35,463 bases of DNA from Methanoregula sp. (GCF_028712425.1 NZ_JAQTQD010000022.1:1-35463); one strand, 5' to 3'; shown: positions 6,675 to 15,050, counted from the stretch's first letter. The notes: a model not told the origin generated them from the letters alone. A program made the numbers and translations.

Positions 6675-6950
6675 ATGAGCGGACGAAGGACGGTCTACGA
6701 GATTTACTGGGAGATCCTTGTCTTCTGCAGGACACCACGTTCCTTCACGGCCATCATCAACCGCTGCGACCTCAACTCGAAGACCGGGCAGGAGTACCTC
6801 CGGTTCCTCGTTTCACGCGGGTATCTTACCGCTGCCGAGTCCGGTGACCGGGCTACCTACCAGTCAACGCCGCGTGCGGCGGAGTACGTTGCCCTCTTCA
6901 GCTCGCTGTACCAGAAGCTTTTCGATTCCGGGCCGGAGTTCCGGTTATAG
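6675..6950 (+). CDS. Small winged-helix DNA-binding protein
   Basis: A 91-residue archaeal winged-helix protein (SSO10a/HTH_45-like pattern): YEIYWEILVFCRTPRSFTAIINRCDLNSKTGQEYLRFLVSRGYLTAAE then a wing, SGDRATYQSTPRAAEYVALFSSLYQKLF. The recognition helix would be around SKTGQEYLRFLVSRGYL. The start ATG at 6675 is 2 bases after the stop of the membrane-protein gene. The 3' end overlaps the convergent histidine-kinase gene by 6 bases. It is probably a transcriptional regulator; its target is unknown. Confidence 0.8.
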   Translation: MSGRRTVYEIYWEILVFCRTPRSFTAIINRCDLNSKTGQEYLRFLVSRGYLTAAESGDRATYQSTPRAAEYVALFSSLYQKLFDSGPEFRL

Positions 6951-8741
6951 GGATGGATCTTCCCTCTCTTTTCCGGCGCCTGCCTGGTCGGGTTCTTCCG
7001 GCAGGCCCCATACCGGTTGTTGTGCGGGTCTCCATGCCCCGGCCGGGACCCGGATCTCGAACCGTGCCCCTTTGCCGAATGTCCCGTTCTCGATGATCGT
7101 GATCCCGGTCACTTCGAGGATCGTGCGGGCGAAGGAGAGACCAAGGCCCGTGTGCTTCCCGACACCGTACTGGAAGATCCGTTCCTTGTCCGCGTCCGGG
7201 ACACCCTTGCCATCATCCCCGATAACAACAACGAGTTCATGGTTGCTGTCTTCCTGCGCGAAGATGCTGATAGTTGAGATATTCTCACCGTGATGGAGTG
7301 CGTTCTCGAGGATATTGTAAAACGCCTTGACAGAGAGGGGATCGGTATAGATTTCCACCGGGGGGACCTTTACAGTGACCGATATGCTCTTGTGCGAAAT
7401 GCTGTTCTCGGCTTCCGCAACCAGGCCCACCAGGGACTGCCAGCCCGGTTCATAGGTCCCCAGGTGCAGAAAATCGCTGGAGAACCGGAGGTTCTGGCTG
7501 ATCCTATCAGAAAGTTCTGTTGCGGTCCGGAGATATCCATCTTCAGGGGGATTTTTCACCGCGTCCTCGAGCAGGAGCAGGTACCCGGACAGGCCGGTCA
7601 CCAGGTTGTTGATGTCGTGGCTGGTCAGCCGGGCAATAAGCGAGATCTTTTCGCCTGCCATCTGGAGCGCGTGCTGCTGCCGTTTCCGGCTGCTGATATC
7701 CCGGACAATGAGGACAACGCCGGCAGGCGGTTCCCCGGGTTCCTGCACGAGCGATCCGGCGATGCTGACAAAAAACCTGTCATCTGGCCGCTGGACCTCC
7801 GGGCTCAGTACGGCTTCATGATCGGCAAACCATCCGTTTTCCTGGATTGCCCTCATGAACGTACCGTACGCCGGTTCCGGGATGATCGCGGATGCATTTT
7901 TCCCGGCAAGCGAGTTTTCTTCCGCCCGGAATATCCGGGCTGCCGATGCGTTTGCGGAGATGATGCGGCCGTCCATCCCGGTGATGATCACGCCATCGGG
8001 CATGGTCCTGAGGATGTAGGGGAGGGCAGTCTCGGTGTTGAGCTGGAAGAGTCCAACATGGCTGATGGCATACGCGATGGTGGCGGCATACAGGGCTATC
8101 CCGATGAAGACCAGGTTGGGGAGGGGAATTCCGAGCGCCGGGAAGATGATGCCTGAGACTGCTCCAAAGCCGATCGGGAACAGGATCGCACCGGAGACAA
8201 GGTGGACATGGTGTCTTCTCTTCTCGCTTTCTGCACGGTTCCATGCGGCCGAGCAGGCGAGTACGGCCCAGATCACGATAATGACGGAAAAGATCGCAAC
8301 AAGGGGGTAGATCGGGCTTGTCACCTCGGCATGGTAGACAAAGCCGATCCCTTCCTGGTAGACCACGGAATACAAGGCACCGGTAAAGATACCCAGTACC
8401 GTGATGGCGGCAGCCGGCAGGTAGAGGCAGATGAGGAGGAGAGCGCTCTTGGTATTTCTGGCAAACGGGTATTCCGTGAATTCGAGGATAAAATGCGTTG
8501 TCGCAGCGATGGCGAGCGGCCATAGGGCGCTTGCTCTCAGCCAGAAGAGAGCCTCGTCATAGGTCATGGAATGCCAGAAGAAGAACTCCCCCGTTGCCCA
8601 GTACGTTGCCCCCAGCATACAGACCAGGAAGAGCTGGTTGATCCGCGACCGCGTGTCCTTTGAGTACACAAAAAAGCCCAGTGCGCACGTGATGAATGCG
8701 GACAGGAAACAGAACCATGCAAGAACCGAATAAAGCGTCAT
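6945..8741 (-). CDS. 7TM-PAS sensor histidine kinase
   Basis: A 598-residue membrane sensor kinase. Seven predicted spans fill residues 1-225 (histidine-kinase 7TM-type input region), a PAS domain spans about 240-350 (PDGVIITGMDGRIISANASAARIF to VVLIVRDIS), then a dimerisation helix with phospho-acceptor His375 in RLTSHDINN, and an HATPase domain with N box NILENALHHG (476-485), DDGKG (509-513) and GLGLSFAR (532-539). The unusual SHDINN H-box is typical of methanogen kinases. ATG 8741 is preferred; a TTG at 8774 would add 11 residues. No response regulator adjoins it, so its output partner is unknown. The signal is probably membrane- or lipid-linked. Confidence 0.9.
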   Translation of the reverse strand: MTLYSVLAWFCFLSAFITCALGFFVYSKDTRSRINQLFLVCMLGATYWATGEFFFWHSMTYDEALFWLRASALWPLAIAATTHFILEFTEYPFARNTKSALLLICLYLPAAAITVLGIFTGALYSVVYQEGIGFVYHAEVTSPIYPLVAIFSVIIVIWAVLACSAAWNRAESEKRRHHVHLVSGAILFPIGFGAVSGIIFPALGIPLPNLVFIGIALYAATIAYAISHVGLFQLNTETALPYILRTMPDGVIITGMDGRIISANASAARIFRAEENSLAGKNASAIIPEPAYGTFMRAIQENGWFADHEAVLSPEVQRPDDRFFVSIAGSLVQEPGEPPAGVVLIVRDISSRKRQQHALQMAGEKISLIARLTSHDINNLVTGLSGYLLLLEDAVKNPPEDGYLRTATELSDRISQNLRFSSDFLHLGTYEPGWQSLVGLVAEAENSISHKSISVTVKVPPVEIYTDPLSVKAFYNILENALHHGENISTISIFAQEDSNHELVVVIGDDGKGVPDADKERIFQYGVGKHTGLGLSFARTILEVTGITIIENGTFGKGARFEIRVPAGAWRPAQQPVWGLPEEPDQAGAGKEREDPSL

Positions 8742-8838
8742 TCGCGATCTACTGCTGCCCACAGGGTCCCGCAAGAGGTGTGTGGACCCGGACCCCCCTG
8801 CCCGGATTTCAGGGATCAGTTCGACGTTTGCGGATATC

Positions 8839-8976
8839 TAATTGTTGCCTCTTTTAGAGAGCCCGGCACATTGCAGGTCGTGTTTTTCCGGCATCCGGTG
8901 CGGGGCAGTCGTATCTCTCAAAGGTACCGCTGCCCGGCAAAACCGGCACGGAAATCCCGGGATTTTTAATTGTTGC
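8839..8976. repeat. 10-base direct repeat TAATTGTTGC
   Basis: TAATTGTTGC occurs exactly at 8839-8848 and 8967-8976 in the divergent region between the histidine kinase and marR. The second copy overlaps the candidate MarR operator and the marR TATA-like TTTTTAAT. The first lies about 100 bases upstream of the kinase start. They may be two binding sites for one regulator. Confidence 0.45.
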
Positions 8977-8990
8977 ATCGACAACATTTA
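8963..8990 (+). promoter_or_regulatory. TATA-like box and MarR operator upstream of marR-MATE
   Basis: TTTTTAAT (8963-8970) is directly followed by the inverted repeat TGTTG-CATCGA-CAACA (8971-8986). A symmetric site abutting the TATA box about 30 bases before the GTG at 9016 is the expected position for repression by the downstream MarR protein, which would control both itself and the exporter. Confidence 0.6.
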
Positions 8991-9015
8991 TTCGCGTTCC
9001 CGTCCATGGTTATGA

Positions 9016-9495
9016 GTGCATTCACCATCGTGTCATTCCACGGAGATCCCGTTTGGTGCCATCGTCTCGATCACCAACCGCGGGAGAACCATGTTCCTGA
9101 ATGACCGGCTCAGGCCGCTGGGCCTCTCGGCCGGCCAGTTCCCCGTCCTCATGCTCCTGGCAAAGGAACAGAACATCACGCAGGAGACCCTTGTCCGGCA
9201 CTATCAACTCGACAAGGGAACGATAGCCCGTGCCGTAAAAAAACTCGAAACCGCAGGATATATCCGGCGCATCACCGACCCCGGTAACCGGCGGGCAGTC
9301 CGGCTCTTTCTTACGGAAAAAGGAGAACAGGCGCTTCCGGCGCTCCACGCGATCAACCGTGCATGGGAGTCCCTTGCCTTTTGTGGTCTGGCAGCGCAGG
9401 ACAAAAAGACCTGCCGCTCCCTGATGCAGACCGTGGCCCTGAATGTTTTCTCGTACATGGATACCACAGGAGGAGATACCGGTGCAGGAGAGTGA
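9016..9495 (+). CDS. MarR-family transcriptional regulator
   Basis: A 159-residue winged-helix repressor. FLNDRLRPLGLSAGQFPVLMLLAKEQNITQETLVRHYQLDKGTIARAVKKLETAGYIRRITDPGNRRAVRLFLTEKGEQ shows the MarR core with recognition helix DKGTIARAVKKLE and wing ITDPGNRRAV. The start is uncertain: GTG 9016 is the only in-frame start that keeps the N-terminal dimerisation helix (FGAIVSITNRGRTMFLN). ATG codons at 9006 and 9012 are in another frame that soon stops. It overlaps the MATE gene by 14 bases, so it very probably regulates drug efflux in response to a small ligand. Confidence 0.88.
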   Translation: MHSPSCHSTEIPFGAIVSITNRGRTMFLNDRLRPLGLSAGQFPVLMLLAKEQNITQETLVRHYQLDKGTIARAVKKLETAGYIRRITDPGNRRAVRLFLTEKGEQALPALHAINRAWESLAFCGLAAQDKKTCRSLMQTVALNVFSYMDTTGGDTGAGE

Positions 9496-10885
9496 TTCCA
9501 TCCGGTCCCCGGATGTTCCGGGAGATGGGATGATGAAGGAAGGCGTCGCGCTCCTCATGGGCGACCCGAAGAAGGCGATCATCAAACTCTCCGGCCCGAT
9601 GATCGTGGCAATGCTCCTGATGTCCACGTACAATATCGTCAACGCCATCTGGGTAGCAGGCCTTGGCTCCGATGCCCTTGCGGCGGTCGGATTCGTGACC
9701 CCGCTCTTCATGATCCTGATGGGAGCGGCAAATGGCCTTGGGGCCGGTGTGGCATCGGTCATCTCCCGGAGGATCGGGGCAAAGGACAAACCCGGTGCCG
9801 ACAGCGCTGCATCCCACGCCATTGTCATGACCCTCCTCCTCTCGGCGGTCCTGACCGTCCCGCTCATCCTCCTCACCGAACCGATCGTCATCCTCTTTGG
9901 TGCCGGTGAGACCTCGGCCCTTGCAACCGAGTACGGGCATGTCGTCTTCCTGGGCATGTTCTTAATCTTCTTCACAAACATCGGGTACGCGATCCTGCGG
10001 GCTGAGGGAGATACGAAGCGGGCGATGTACGCCATGGTCGCGTCCTCGGTCCTGAACATAGTGCTTGACCCCCTGCTCATCTACACCGCGGGCATGGGGA
10101 TCTCCGGTGCCGCGTGGGGGATGGTCCTCTCGCTTGCCATGGTCTCGTGCGTGATGTTCTACTGGCTGGTCCTTCGGAAGGACACGTATGTCACGCTCTC
10201 GTTCCGGTCATTTGCCTGGCATGGCAGGACCGTGCGGGACATCCTTGGCGTAGGCCTGCCGGCAAGTGTCGAGTTCTTCTTAATGTCGGTCATCGCGATC
10301 TTCATCAACGGGCTCCTTGTCATCACGGCCGGAACGGATGCAGTCGCGGTCTATACCGCGGGGTGGCGGGTGGTCTTCTTTGCCATCATCCCGCTGGTCG
10401 GGATCAGCACGTCGTTAGTCTCGGTTGCCGGGGCCGCGTACGGCGCCCGGATGTTCGAGAAGATCCGGGTTGCCCACCGGTTCTCGACCCTCTTAGGGAT
10501 AGCAATCGCCCTTGTTACGAGCGCCATAACCTTCGTCTTCGCATCGCAGATCGCCCTCATCTTCTCGTACTCGGCCGACAGCGCCCACCTTGCGCCGGAG
10601 ATCGCGCTGTTCCTTGCCACCATGTGCTTCTTCTACCCGTTCGTGCCTCCCGGCGTCATGTCGGGGTCCATCTTCCAGGCAACCGGCAAGGGACTCACCT
10701 CGCTCATGATAACGATGCTCCGGAACCTTGCCTTCATCGCGGTTTTCGCGTACCTCTTCGGGATTGTGCTTGGATTCGGGGAACACGGGGTCTGGTGGGG
10801 GATCGTTGCAGGGGACATTATCGGCGGGACGGTTGCGTTCCTGTGGGCCCGGTACTATATCCAACGGCTGATTGCCACGGGCTAG
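9482..10885 (+). CDS. MATE-family multidrug/sodium antiporter
   Basis: A 467-residue inner-membrane exporter of the multidrug and toxic compound extrusion family with the usual 12 spans in two related halves. Characteristic segments are GPMIVAMLLMSTYNIVNAIWVAGLGSDALAAVGF near the N-terminus, RAEGDTKRAMYAMVASSVLNIVLDPLLIY in mid-protein and FQATGKG in the second half. The GTG at 9482 is chosen because a strong AGGAGGAGA precedes it; ATG at 9530 with GGAGATGGG is an alternative giving 451 residues. It overlaps marR, so the two are cotranscribed. The substrate is unknown; cation-coupled export of toxic compounds is the family role. Confidence 0.93.
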   Translation: MQESDSIRSPDVPGDGMMKEGVALLMGDPKKAIIKLSGPMIVAMLLMSTYNIVNAIWVAGLGSDALAAVGFVTPLFMILMGAANGLGAGVASVISRRIGAKDKPGADSAASHAIVMTLLLSAVLTVPLILLTEPIVILFGAGETSALATEYGHVVFLGMFLIFFTNIGYAILRAEGDTKRAMYAMVASSVLNIVLDPLLIYTAGMGISGAAWGMVLSLAMVSCVMFYWLVLRKDTYVTLSFRSFAWHGRTVRDILGVGLPASVEFFLMSVIAIFINGLLVITAGTDAVAVYTAGWRVVFFAIIPLVGISTSLVSVAGAAYGARMFEKIRVAHRFSTLLGIAIALVTSAITFVFASQIALIFSYSADSAHLAPEIALFLATMCFFYPFVPPGVMSGSIFQATGKGLTSLMITMLRNLAFIAVFAYLFGIVLGFGEHGVWWGIVAGDIIGGTVAFLWARYYIQRLIATG

Positions 10886-10896
10886 GGCGGGGAATC

Positions 10897-11484
10897 ATGG
10901 ATCCGGTGGTGGAAACAATACGGGACCATGCCCGCACGGTCATGAGCACCGGGGGGTCTCACGGCTTCGACCATGTCGAGCGCGTGACTGCCCTCTGCGA
11001 ACGGATCGGCAATGCGGAGGGCGCGGACATGGCAATCGTAATTCCGGCGGCCCTGCTGCATGATATTGCTCGGCCTTTGGAGAAGGAGCAGGGCATCCCC
11101 CACGAAAAGGAGGGAGCAAGGATGGCAACGGAATTCCTCATCACCATCGGGTACGATACGGGCGCGGTGAACGCCATTGCTGCAGCGATCCGATCCCACC
11201 GTTTCACCACAGCGGAAGAGCCCAAAAGTCTCGAAGCACAGGTCCTGTCCGATGCCGACAAGCTGGATGCGCTGGGTGCAGTGGGGATTGCCCGGACATT
11301 CATGCGTGCGGGGGAGCATGGAACATCGATGCAGGACGGGATCGATCATTTCTACGAGAAACTGCTGAAGCTCCCGGACCGGATGTACACGAAGGCCGCC
11401 CGGCAGATTGCATTGGAGCGGCATGCGTTCCTCTCGCAGTTTCTGGGCCGTCTCGAAGATGAGATGGCGGATCGCATGGAGTGA
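10897..11484 (+). CDS. HD-domain phosphohydrolase
   Basis: A 195-residue metal-dependent phosphohydrolase of the HD superfamily (YedJ/YpgQ-like group). Metal ligands are visible in order: His26 (GFDHVERV), His55-Asp56 (LLHDIA), and Asp119/Asp121 (VLSDADKLDALGAVGI); HEKEGARMA and RSHRF are also family motifs. The group hydrolyses phosphate esters, often nucleotides; the substrate is not deducible. The ATG at 10897 has GGGGCGGGG-like purines upstream and lies 11 bases after the MATE stop, so it may be in the same transcript. Its stop overlaps a possible GTG start of the aIF1A frame by 4 bases. Confidence 0.9.
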   Translation: MDPVVETIRDHARTVMSTGGSHGFDHVERVTALCERIGNAEGADMAIVIPAALLHDIARPLEKEQGIPHEKEGARMATEFLITIGYDTGAVNAIAAAIRSHRFTTAEEPKSLEAQVLSDADKLDALGAVGIARTFMRAGEHGTSMQDGIDHFYEKLLKLPDRMYTKAARQIALERHAFLSQFLGRLEDEMADRME

Positions 11485-11888
11485 ACCCGGTATCCATACC
11501 TTCATCATGCTTTACGCCCTTATTTTATAACACCGGAGTTGTTCAGATTAATAATCACGTAAAAAAACCTAATGGTGCGGCCGGAACGGGAGAATTCAAT
11601 CCTGACGGAACGCCTGTTGTGCGCGTGCGACTGCCAAAAAAGCGCTTAAACGAACAGTTTGCCCAAGCGGAACTGATGATGGGGGCAAACCACATCCGCG
11701 TCCGGTGCCAGGATGGCGTTGAGCGGATGGGCAGGATCAAGGGCAAGATCAAGAAGCGGGCATGGATCCGCGAAGGCGATATCCTGATCATCGCCCCGTG
11801 GAGTTTCCAGGACGAGAAATGCGATATCTTATACCGCTACCTCCCGCCACAGGCAGACTGGCTGCGTAAGAACAACTACCTCTCCTGA
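11481..11888 (+). CDS. Translation initiation factor aIF1A (start uncertain)
   Basis: Archaeal homologue of eIF1A, which binds the ribosomal A site and aids scanning and start-codon selection. The S1/OB fold is clear: VVRVRLPKKRLNEQFAQAELMMGANHIRVRCQDGVERMGRIKGKIKKRAWIREGDILIIAPWSFQDEKCDILYRYLPPQADWLRKN. The 5' end is odd. The GTG at 11481 overlaps the HD stop by 4 bases but gives a 22-residue hydrophobic leader unlike aIF1A. A TATA-like TTATTTTATAA (11519-11529) and GGAG (11535-11538) lie inside that leader, and the only in-frame codon well placed after GGAG is ATT 11547. The first normal ATG (11572) is out of frame. Confidence 0.88.
   Translation: MNPVSIPSSCFTPLFYNTGVVQINNHVKKPNGAAGTGEFNPDGTPVVRVRLPKKRLNEQFAQAELMMGANHIRVRCQDGVERMGRIKGKIKKRAWIREGDILIIAPWSFQDEKCDILYRYLPPQADWLRKNNYLS
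11519..11529 (+). promoter_or_regulatory. TATA-like box inside the 5' part of the aIF1A frame
   Basis: TTATTTTATAA has the form of an archaeal TATA box and would place a transcript start near 11548-11553, close to the basic N-terminal segment of aIF1A. If used, the GTG at 11481 cannot be the start in that transcript. Confidence 0.45.
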
Positions 11889-11906
11889 CCTATTTATCCT
11901 GTCGGA

Positions 11907-11917
11907 TATTTTTTTCT
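11907..11917 (+). terminator. Oligo-T terminator after aIF1A
   Basis: A run of about eight T follows the aIF1A stop by some 20 bases, before the next small gene. Confidence 0.45.
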
Positions 11918-11994
11918 GTTGGATACCTGCATTTATTATACTCTGAATGCCAATACTGTGCAGCAGTTTTCACAAGACTGTTAGAGAAAGAATT

Positions 11995-12174
11995 ATGTAC
12001 GGATCAAATAATTTTGGTGGAAACAGGGGCCCCAGAGACTTCGGTCCCCGCGAAATGACAAAGACAACCTGTTCGGACTGTGGAAAGGAATGTGAAGTTC
12101 CGTTCAAGCCGACCGAGGGCAGGCCGGTTTACTGCCGCGACTGCCTCCCCAAGCACCGGAAACCCCGGTTCTAA
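11995..12174 (+). CDS. CxxC-x17-CxxC zinc-ribbon small protein
   Basis: A 59-residue protein with a Gly/Asn/Arg-rich N-terminus (YGSNNFGGNRGPRDFGPRE) and a zinc ribbon CSDCGKECEVPFKPTEGRPVYCRDC, the CxxC-x17-CxxC domain common in methanogens. The ATG at 11995 is chosen because GAGAAAG precedes it; the in-frame ATG at 11947 adds 16 residues without similarity. The basic tail KHRKPRF and Gly-rich region suggest nucleic-acid binding, possibly RNA, which fits its place next to aIF1A. No partner is proven. Confidence 0.85.
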   Translation: MYGSNNFGGNRGPRDFGPREMTKTTCSDCGKECEVPFKPTEGRPVYCRDCLPKHRKPRF

Positions 12175-12175
12175 A

Positions 12176-12197
12176 TTTTTTTCTTTCTATTCTTTTC
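12176..12197 (+). terminator. Oligo-T terminator after zinc-ribbon gene
   Basis: A T-rich run begins 2 bases after the stop codon (T7, then TTCTTTCTATTCTTTT), a typical archaeal termination tract. Confidence 0.6.
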
Positions 12198-12364
12198 CAG
12201 CGTTTATCTCCAGTTCTCCTGTAATGGTTATTGTCAGGAGCGCATGTCCTCCCCCCAGCTGATTATGGCCCCTGAGCATTCCCTGACGGCCCGGTTGCGG
12301 GCACCGAAACGGTCAATAGATCGGCCGGGCAAGTACTGGAGCAATCCATTGGAATGGTGTAAAC

Positions 12365-12778
12365 ATGGGAATTTTTGACAAGTTAACCGGAAAACCAGCA
12401 ACGCTCACGCCCAGGTCAGCACTCGTCCTCTCGGCAATCACCGTGATTGCCGCAGACGGCGTCATCGATGAGGCAGAGATCAACGACCTTGCCAAGATCG
12501 TCCGCGGCGACAAAAAGTCCATCCAGACCGCGATGGATGTCTTAAAGGCCAACAAGTTCCCCGGCGTCATCGACATGGTTGCCGCAACCCTCGACGAGAA
12601 GCAGAAGCTTGCAGCGCTTGCCATCCTCTGCGACCTTGCGATGGCTGACGGTGTCCTTGCCGGCGAAGAGAAGGCTATCCTCCAGATGTACATGGAAAAG
12701 TTCGGCGTTTCCGAGGCTGCTCTCAAGCCTATCATCGAGGCGATTGCGATCAAGAACGACTTCTCAATCTTCTCTTAA
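12365..12778 (+). CDS. TerB-like helical protein
   Basis: A 137-residue all-helical protein of the TerB/tellurite-resistance-like fold. The two related acidic segments ITVIAADGVIDEAEINDLAKIV and LCDLAMADGVLAGEEKAILQMYMEKFGVSE are the family's paired metal-binding-like motifs (ADGxxxxxE). TerB-like proteins are linked to stress and membrane-associated processes, and the biochemical role is mostly unknown. It stands alone, with about 185 empty bases upstream and a T-rich tract (CTTTTTCTC) after the stop. No Ter partner genes are present, so a tellurite phenotype should not be assumed. Confidence 0.82.
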   Translation: MGIFDKLTGKPATLTPRSALVLSAITVIAADGVIDEAEINDLAKIVRGDKKSIQTAMDVLKANKFPGVIDMVAATLDEKQKLAALAILCDLAMADGVLAGEEKAILQMYMEKFGVSEAALKPIIEAIAIKNDFSIFS

Positions 12779-13035
12779 TTCCTTTTTCTCTCACGGTAAT
12801 TCCGTGGGCCGGTTCTTCAGGGCATCTAATCCGTATGGATGGCCGGGGTTGTTATGCCCGGGTGATCAATCATGGCTGGCTTGCAGTGAGCCTGGCTGAG
12901 CCGGGTATTTCGTCGTGGACACAAGTCTCTTTGTACTGCCCGTGATCCAGACCCTGAAAGGAAACCGCGATGTCCCTGCACGCAGCGCGTGATCGTTAAG
13001 CCAAGGGAAAATGTTAAATAAAAAATGGATGAGGA

Positions 13036-14388
13036 TCAGGGCAGCAGGACCCGGGAGTCCGGCCTGATATGCCGCCCGGCGCCGAGCATCCATGTCCCGT
13101 CGACATCCGTAACGTAACTAATCTTGAGCGCAGTGATGTTCGTCAGGGGATCTTCCGTGTAATATGCGGTCATGCCGCCGCCGCTTTTTGCCTTGTCGAG
13201 AAGTTCGGCAACATGGTGCTCGCCCACGGCGTCGGTTGCATCCCGGTGGTTCTTCCCGATCATGTCGGGGCGGTTGGGCCATGCGAGCACAGTGCCATCG
13301 TAGTCATTGGCGAAGATGTAGAGTTCGCCGCTCCTGAACATGCCATTTGGGTTATTGAACTCGGCAAGGGCCGTCTCCTTCCCGTACCTCTGCACAAAGT
13401 CCTTTGCGCCGGAAACGAACTGCTTCAGCTGCGTATCGACAAGGCGGTCTTCGCTTGAGTAGATGCCCGCGCCGATCCAGTAGGTATCGTCAACCGGGCG
13501 GACGTAACTGATCTTGAGGGCGGGAGTCAGGTCTGCGGCCGGGTCCGGGTACTGGTACAGGAGATAACCTCCGCCGGACTGCGCAAGCTGGATCTCGATT
13601 GCGGTGTAGGGCTTCCCTGCAGCATCTTTGACAGGCAAAAAGCTCGTACCAACTTTCTCCGGCTGGAAGGGCAGGGCGAGCGCAGTTCCCGCATAATCAA
13701 GGGCGTACACGTACGTGTCGCCCTGCACGAACGGGCCGGACCGGTTATTGAACGCGGCGATGGCAGCGTTCTTACCATTAGCTGTTGCATACGCGGCTGC
13801 ATTGTCCACGTACTCTTTGAGGGCCCGTGAGGTTACCGGGCCGGTGGCTGGTGCGGTTGTTTCCTGTGGTGCCGCAGGCCCATAGTAGATGCCGGATCCC
13901 AGCCACCAGGTGTCGTCTACCTTCTCGACATAACCGAGTTTCTTCTCAGCCGCGTTGTTGTGCACGGGATTGATATACGCGTACTCCACGAACCCGGACC
14001 CGTTGATCGCCGCGGCGCGGAGGTCGTAGATGAAGAAATTACCGAGCGCATCCGTCTCGTACAAGCGGTTGACACCGATCTTCTCGGGGTTGACCGGGTG
14101 GGCGATGGTGGTGCCGTTGAAATCATACGCATAGAGGTAGAGGTCGCCGCGTACGAATGATCCGCTCTTATTGGAGAACTCGATAAGGGCGGTCTCCTTG
14201 TCATGGGAGTGGGCATAGGCAACAGCCTCTTTCACGAAAGCGACCATCTGCTCTTTTGTCGAGCCGGTGGCCGTTTCTGCCGGGGCAGTACCCGTATCCG
14301 CGGGTACCGTTGCCTGCTGGGTACAGCCGGCAGAAAGGGCCAGCATGAACAGGACGATTATCGTTATGTGGAGGCGTTCATGTGACAT
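13036..14388 (-). CDS. Lipoprotein with three tandem Cache-like sensor modules
   Basis: A 450-residue secreted lipoprotein. The signal peptide ends in LALSAGC (lipidated Cys22) and a Thr/Ala/Pro-rich linker follows to about residue 43. Three homologous modules follow (about 43-170, 185-315, 325-450). Each has an amphipathic helix with KE(T/N)A, then GDLYLYAYDFNGTTIAHPVNPEKIG (module 1) or its equivalents GDTYVYALDYAGT and GELYIFANDYDGT, and ends in a W-x-(L/I)-G-(S/A)-G motif. The pattern is that of single Cache domains, which bind small ligands outside the cell. No transmembrane or signalling domain is attached, so it probably works with a separate membrane sensor or as a binding protein. 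Confidence 0.85.
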   Translation of the reverse strand: MSHERLHITIIVLFMLALSAGCTQQATVPADTGTAPAETATGSTKEQMVAFVKEAVAYAHSHDKETALIEFSNKSGSFVRGDLYLYAYDFNGTTIAHPVNPEKIGVNRLYETDALGNFFIYDLRAAAINGSGFVEYAYINPVHNNAAEKKLGYVEKVDDTWWLGSGIYYGPAAPQETTAPATGPVTSRALKEYVDNAAAYATANGKNAAIAAFNNRSGPFVQGDTYVYALDYAGTALALPFQPEKVGTSFLPVKDAAGKPYTAIEIQLAQSGGGYLLYQYPDPAADLTPALKISYVRPVDDTYWIGAGIYSSEDRLVDTQLKQFVSGAKDFVQRYGKETALAEFNNPNGMFRSGELYIFANDYDGTVLAWPNRPDMIGKNHRDATDAVGEHHVAELLDKAKSGGGMTAYYTEDPLTNITALKISYVTDVDGTWMLGAGRHIRPDSRVLLP

Positions 14389-14450
14389 ACGTCGATAGAT
14401 AGGCGTTCCTTTAAAAAAAAGATTATTAAACGTTCGCCCCGGTCCTTCCC

Positions 14451-14960
14451 TTACGCGGAAACAAATACGAGCAGGGGTTTTCCTTCCGTGCTGTACAGGG
14501 TCAGGACCCGGTTATGCACCCGGGGTGAAGCGGCCTGTTCGAGGAGCGAGTAATACCGGGACTCCTGGATCATCACGCCACCTCCGGGACAGTTCATCTT
14601 GGTGGTGGTGATCCCCGACACGATCATCGTGGTCTCCCTCACAAGGTAGCGGGCAGAATACTGGTTGCAGCCCCCGGACCCGGAGACTTTTCCCTCAGTC
14701 GTGAATAATGCAGTGACGGTTGTGCCATCCTGGACCGGCACGGTGGTGCCATCGGGGCCGGCATATGACTGGAGCGACCACCGTTGCTGGGTGATGGCGG
14801 TTGAGGCTGTTGCTTCCTGTCCGGAGAGGTTCATGAAAAATACCATGACGATGAGGATGCCCATGAGCACCACGGCAAGGGAGATCATGTATCCTTTAGG
14901 CGTGTCGGCAGGCGATGTCGTTTCCCTGCTGTCGCCCGATGGTTCGGGAGAATCCGGCAT
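14451..14960 (-). CDS. Membrane-anchored META (HslJ-like) domain protein
   Basis: A 169-residue protein with a Pro/Ser/Asp-rich cytoplasmic N-terminus (1-22), one membrane span (about 23-45) and a META domain of the HslJ type. Conserved segments are QRWSLQSYAGPDG, GKVSGSGGCNQYSARY and TTKMNCP, with the two cysteines (GGC and MNC) that form the family's characteristic pair. The domain is extracytoplasmic and in bacteria is linked to heat or antibiotic stress; the biochemical function is unknown. The ATG at 14960 is the first in the frame. It is separated from the Cache lipoprotein by 62 bases on the same strand. Confidence 0.85.
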   Translation of the reverse strand: MPDSPEPSGDSRETTSPADTPKGYMISLAVVLMGILIVMVFFMNLSGQEATASTAITQQRWSLQSYAGPDGTTVPVQDGTTVTALFTTEGKVSGSGGCNQYSARYLVRETTMIVSGITTTKMNCPGGGVMIQESRYYSLLEQAASPRVHNRVLTLYSTEGKPLLVFVSA

Positions 14961-15050
14961 AACCGGTGTTCACCCGGGAGTGCATTAACCGTTTCGTTTC
15001 CGGCCCCTGCGTTGGATAAAATGCAATAATTTGGATTATTCGATCACAAT

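Noticed and set aside
9006-9101. ATG-initiated frame overlapping the marR 5' end
   Set aside because: It stops after 31 codons and has no MarR similarity. A frameshift was considered but the GTG 9016 frame already gives a complete MarR N-terminus.
10114-10896. Upstream extension of the HD-domain frame into the MATE gene
   Set aside because: The extension is the MATE gene in another frame; family similarity begins at ATG 10897, which has a purine-rich ribosome-binding site.
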